DNA from: Bryobacterales bacterium
Lineage (GTDB): Bacteria; Acidobacteriota; Terriglobia; Bryobacterales; Bryobacteraceae
Length of the DNA stretch: 8,209 nucleotides
Direction: 5' to 3'
Assembly (NCBI GenBank): GCA_003517725.1
Contig: DOZZ01000238.1
Location: 5,544-13,752 of the forward strand
The notes below the pieces were generated by a model. It was given only the letters and a program-made list of their open reading frames with translations, ran no database searches and had not been told where the DNA came from. Each line of letters starts with the position of its first letter. The stretch's first letter is position 1. A program made the position numbers and the translations under genes. Of this stretch, positions 6,725 to 8,209 are shown piece by piece.

Positions 6725-7611
6725 TGCGCGCGGCAGTGGCGCTGCTGGCCTTCAGCGCGCTGGCCGCGGCCCAGGATTTTAGTCACGTTCAGATCGAAAA
6801 CGTGGCCGGGGGTTTCCAGTTCCTGGAAGGCCCGGCGTGGTCTGTCAGAGAAGCCGCGCTGTACTTCAGCGACATCCCCAAGAACCACATCTATCGCTTC
6901 AATCCGGCCGCCGGGGACGCGAAGCGGCCCGCTCTACCGGCCGTCTTCCGCGCCGATTCCGGGGGCGCCAACGGCAACGCCATCGACGCCAAAGGCAATC
7001 TCTACACCTGCGAGGGCCGCAACCGCCGCGTCACGCGCACCGACACTAAAGGCAAAGTCGAGGTCCTGGCCGAGCAATGGCAAGGCAAGAAACTGAATGC
7101 TCCCAACGACATTGTGGTGCGGCACGATGGGCACGTCTACTTCACCGACCCGGCGTTTGGACGCGAGGCGGATACGCGCGAGCTCGATTTTTACGGCGTG
7201 TTCCACATCACTCCAAAAGGTGAGCTGAGCGTGGTCTCGAAACCAACGGGCCGCCCCAACGGCCTCACCCTCGCACCCGATGGTAAGACGCTCTACGTGG
7301 CCGATTCCGACAACCATCGCATTCTGGCTTACGCGCTCGATCACAACGGAGAAGCCTCGGGCGAGCGCGTCGCGATTACGGGCATTGAGGGCGTGCCGGA
7401 CGGCATCCGCACCGACGCCAACGGCAACCTGTACGTGGCGGCGCGGCATCTTCTGATCTTCGACCCGGCGGGCAAGCCGCTGGCGCGTGTCCAGTTTACC
7501 GACAAACCCTCCAACTGCGCCTTCGGAGGCCCTGGGCTCGAGACGCTGTTCATCACGTCGCACGGCGGCCTGTACCGCATGCAGCTGAACGTCAAGGGAT
7601 CGGGCTACTGA
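6724..7611 (+). CDS. exported SMP-30/gluconolactonase/LRE-family protein
   Basis: Predicted periplasmic six-bladed beta-propeller hydrolase of the SMP-30/gluconolactonase family. Members use one divalent metal to open sugar lactones or related esters; the substrate here is not identifiable. It has 295 residues. A short signal peptide (AVALLAFSALAAA) probably ends before Gln17. Family metal and substrate residues are visible in order: Glu35 in FLEGPAW, Asn128 in NAPNDIV, Asn179 in GRPNGLTLAPDG, and Asp226 in GVPDGIRTD. Their spacing (93, 51 and 47 residues) is close to that of the human SMP30 metal site. Propeller-strand repeats such as GNLYTCEGRNRR and KTLYVADSDNHR support the fold. The start overlaps the BON gene stop by one base, and the stop overlaps the Nudix gene by one base. 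Such propeller lactonases are common in soil bacteria that consume sugars. The link to the era operon is positional only. Confidence 0.9.
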   Translation: MRAAVALLAFSALAAAQDFSHVQIENVAGGFQFLEGPAWSVREAALYFSDIPKNHIYRFNPAAGDAKRPALPAVFRADSGGANGNAIDAKGNLYTCEGRNRRVTRTDTKGKVEVLAEQWQGKKLNAPNDIVVRHDGHVYFTDPAFGREADTRELDFYGVFHITPKGELSVVSKPTGRPNGLTLAPDGKTLYVADSDNHRILAYALDHNGEASGERVAITGIEGVPDGIRTDANGNLYVAARHLLIFDPAGKPLARVQFTDKPSNCAFGGPGLETLFITSHGGLYRMQLNVKGSGY

Positions 7612-8048
7612 TGAGTAAAGACAGCCGGCGCTATCCGCCGCGTCCCATTCTGGGCGTTGGCGCGCTGATTTTTCGCGGCGAAAAGCTGCTACTCGCCGAG
7701 CGGGCCGGGCCGCCGATGCAAGGCCAGTGGTCACTGCCTGGCGGCGTAGTCGAGACCGGCGAGACGCTGCTCGAAGCGTTAAGCCGCGAAGTGCTCGAAG
7801 AGACCGGCCTGGTGGTAACGGAGGCACGCTTCTTCGAACTGTTCGAGCGCATCATCCGCGACCCCACCGGTGAGCCGGAATACCACTATGTGTTAGTCGA
7901 CTATGTGTGCGGGGTGGCACCGGGGGACTCTTGCGCGGGCGACGACGTGAGTAACTGCGCGTGGGTATCGCGGGCAGATCTGGAGCGCTACGAAATCACT
8001 GCCGGCACGCGAGACGTAATCGAACGAGCCTTTATCGCTTTGGCGTGA
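7611..8048 (+). CDS. Nudix hydrolase
   Basis: Cytosolic pyrophosphohydrolase of the Nudix superfamily that cleaves a nucleoside diphosphate linked to another moiety. It has 145 residues, the usual single-domain size. The Nudix box is perfect at 45-67: Gly45, Glu51, Arg59-Glu60, Glu63-Glu64, Gly66, Leu67 in the GX5EX7REUXEEXGU pattern. It is preceded by QGQWSLPGG, typical of the MutT/ADP-ribose pyrophosphatase-like COG1051 group. Downstream, ERIIRDPTGEPEYHYVLVDY resembles ADP-ribose or NADH-type members, so an ADP-ribose or similar substrate is a guess. No signal peptide is present, unlike the two genes before it. The ATG overlaps the preceding stop (TGATGA). It is the last clear gene of the plus-strand run, with a convergent gene end about 90 bases beyond. 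Confidence 0.93.
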   Translation: MSKDSRRYPPRPILGVGALIFRGEKLLLAERAGPPMQGQWSLPGGVVETGETLLEALSREVLEETGLVVTEARFFELFERIIRDPTGEPEYHYVLVDYVCGVAPGDSCAGDDVSNCAWVSRADLERYEITAGTRDVIERAFIALA

Positions 8049-8140
8049 TGTCAAACCCCTCCCGCACCGAGCCCGACAGCAGTGACGCCGATCCAAAATC
8101 CGCTACCGGAGCGCTAAAGCCACTGGCATCGCGCCAATCC

Positions 8141-8209
8141 CTATCCCGCCTTCGGCTTCTTAGCCGGCGTCTCTTCCCGCGCCGGCTTGCGCCACGCCGC
8201 CAACGAAGC
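8141..8209 (-). CDS. C-terminal end of a convergent unknown gene
   Basis: On the minus strand the window's last bases read as 22 codons and a TAG stop (8143-8141), ending WRKPAREETPAKKPKAG. This basic Pro/Ala/Lys-rich tail looks like a natural protein C-terminus. Its third codon positions are mostly G or C, like the other genes here. No domain is visible, so the product cannot be named. The alternative is a plus-strand frame from ATG 8048 (TGATG with the Nudix stop) that stays open to the edge. Its codon use is less like the neighbours, so it is judged less likely. The 92 bases between (8049-8140) show no convincing terminator, only 4-bp stems without a T-run. Confidence 0.5.
   Translation of the reverse strand, partial: ASLAAWRKPAREETPAKKPKAG

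Noticed and set aside
8100..8137. short stems CGCT/AGCG and TGGC/GCCA as a terminator after the Nudix gene
   Set aside because: Only 4 bp each and no following T-run on either strand.
8048..8209. plus-strand frame starting in TGATG with the Nudix stop and open to the window end
   Set aside because: Arg/Ser-rich translation without a domain and with weaker codon bias than the minus-strand tail across the same bases. It cannot be fully excluded.

Overview
This is a G+C-rich bacterial window holding ten complete or partial protein genes on two divergent transcription units, plus the tail of a further gene at the right edge. All genes read as intact. No rRNA, tRNA, insertion sequence, phage, CRISPR or plasmid feature was seen. 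The phylum is an inference. The order phoH/ybeZ, ybeY, corC-like, era is widely conserved in bacteria. A secreted BON protein, a secreted SMP-30/gluconolactonase protein and the fabF sequence style together suggest Acidobacteriota (Solibacter/Bryobacter-like), with moderate confidence.

Left arm, minus strand (1-2538): a 336-residue GNAT acetyltransferase with a probable tandem-GNAT layout is followed by acpP (acyl carrier protein) and fabF (beta-ketoacyl-ACP synthase II, running off the left edge). AcpP is the carrier that FabF elongates on, so the last two form a fatty-acid elongation pair 24 bases apart. A plausible sigma70-type promoter lies between the acetyltransferase gene and acpP. The most notable point is that fabF has no ATG, GTG or TTG at its expected start. 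A strong Shine-Dalgarno sequence instead points to an ATT codon.

Centre (2539-2747): a 209-base divergent control region with a perfect TATAAT box facing right and a G+C-rich leader with several short inverted repeats before phoH.

Right arm, plus strand (2602-8048): phoH/ybeZ, ybeY, a CorC/HlyC-type CBS membrane protein, era, a BON-domain exported protein, an exported SMP-30-like protein and a Nudix hydrolase. From ybeY onward, every junction overlaps by 1 to 11 bases (ATGA or TGATG type), so this looks like one translationally coupled operon. The first part is a ribosome-maturation module: the PhoH/YbeZ ATPase, the YbeY RNase and the Era GTPase for 16S rRNA and 30S assembly. The last part adds envelope and housekeeping functions. 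The extreme right (8141-8209) carries the C-terminal end of a convergent minus-strand gene.

This is mostly ordinary chromosomal core sequence, and I see no convincing novel multi-gene system. The points worth a second look are the ATT start of fabF, substitutions at family-conserved positions in YbeY and the CorC-like protein, and the coupling of exported proteins to the era operon.
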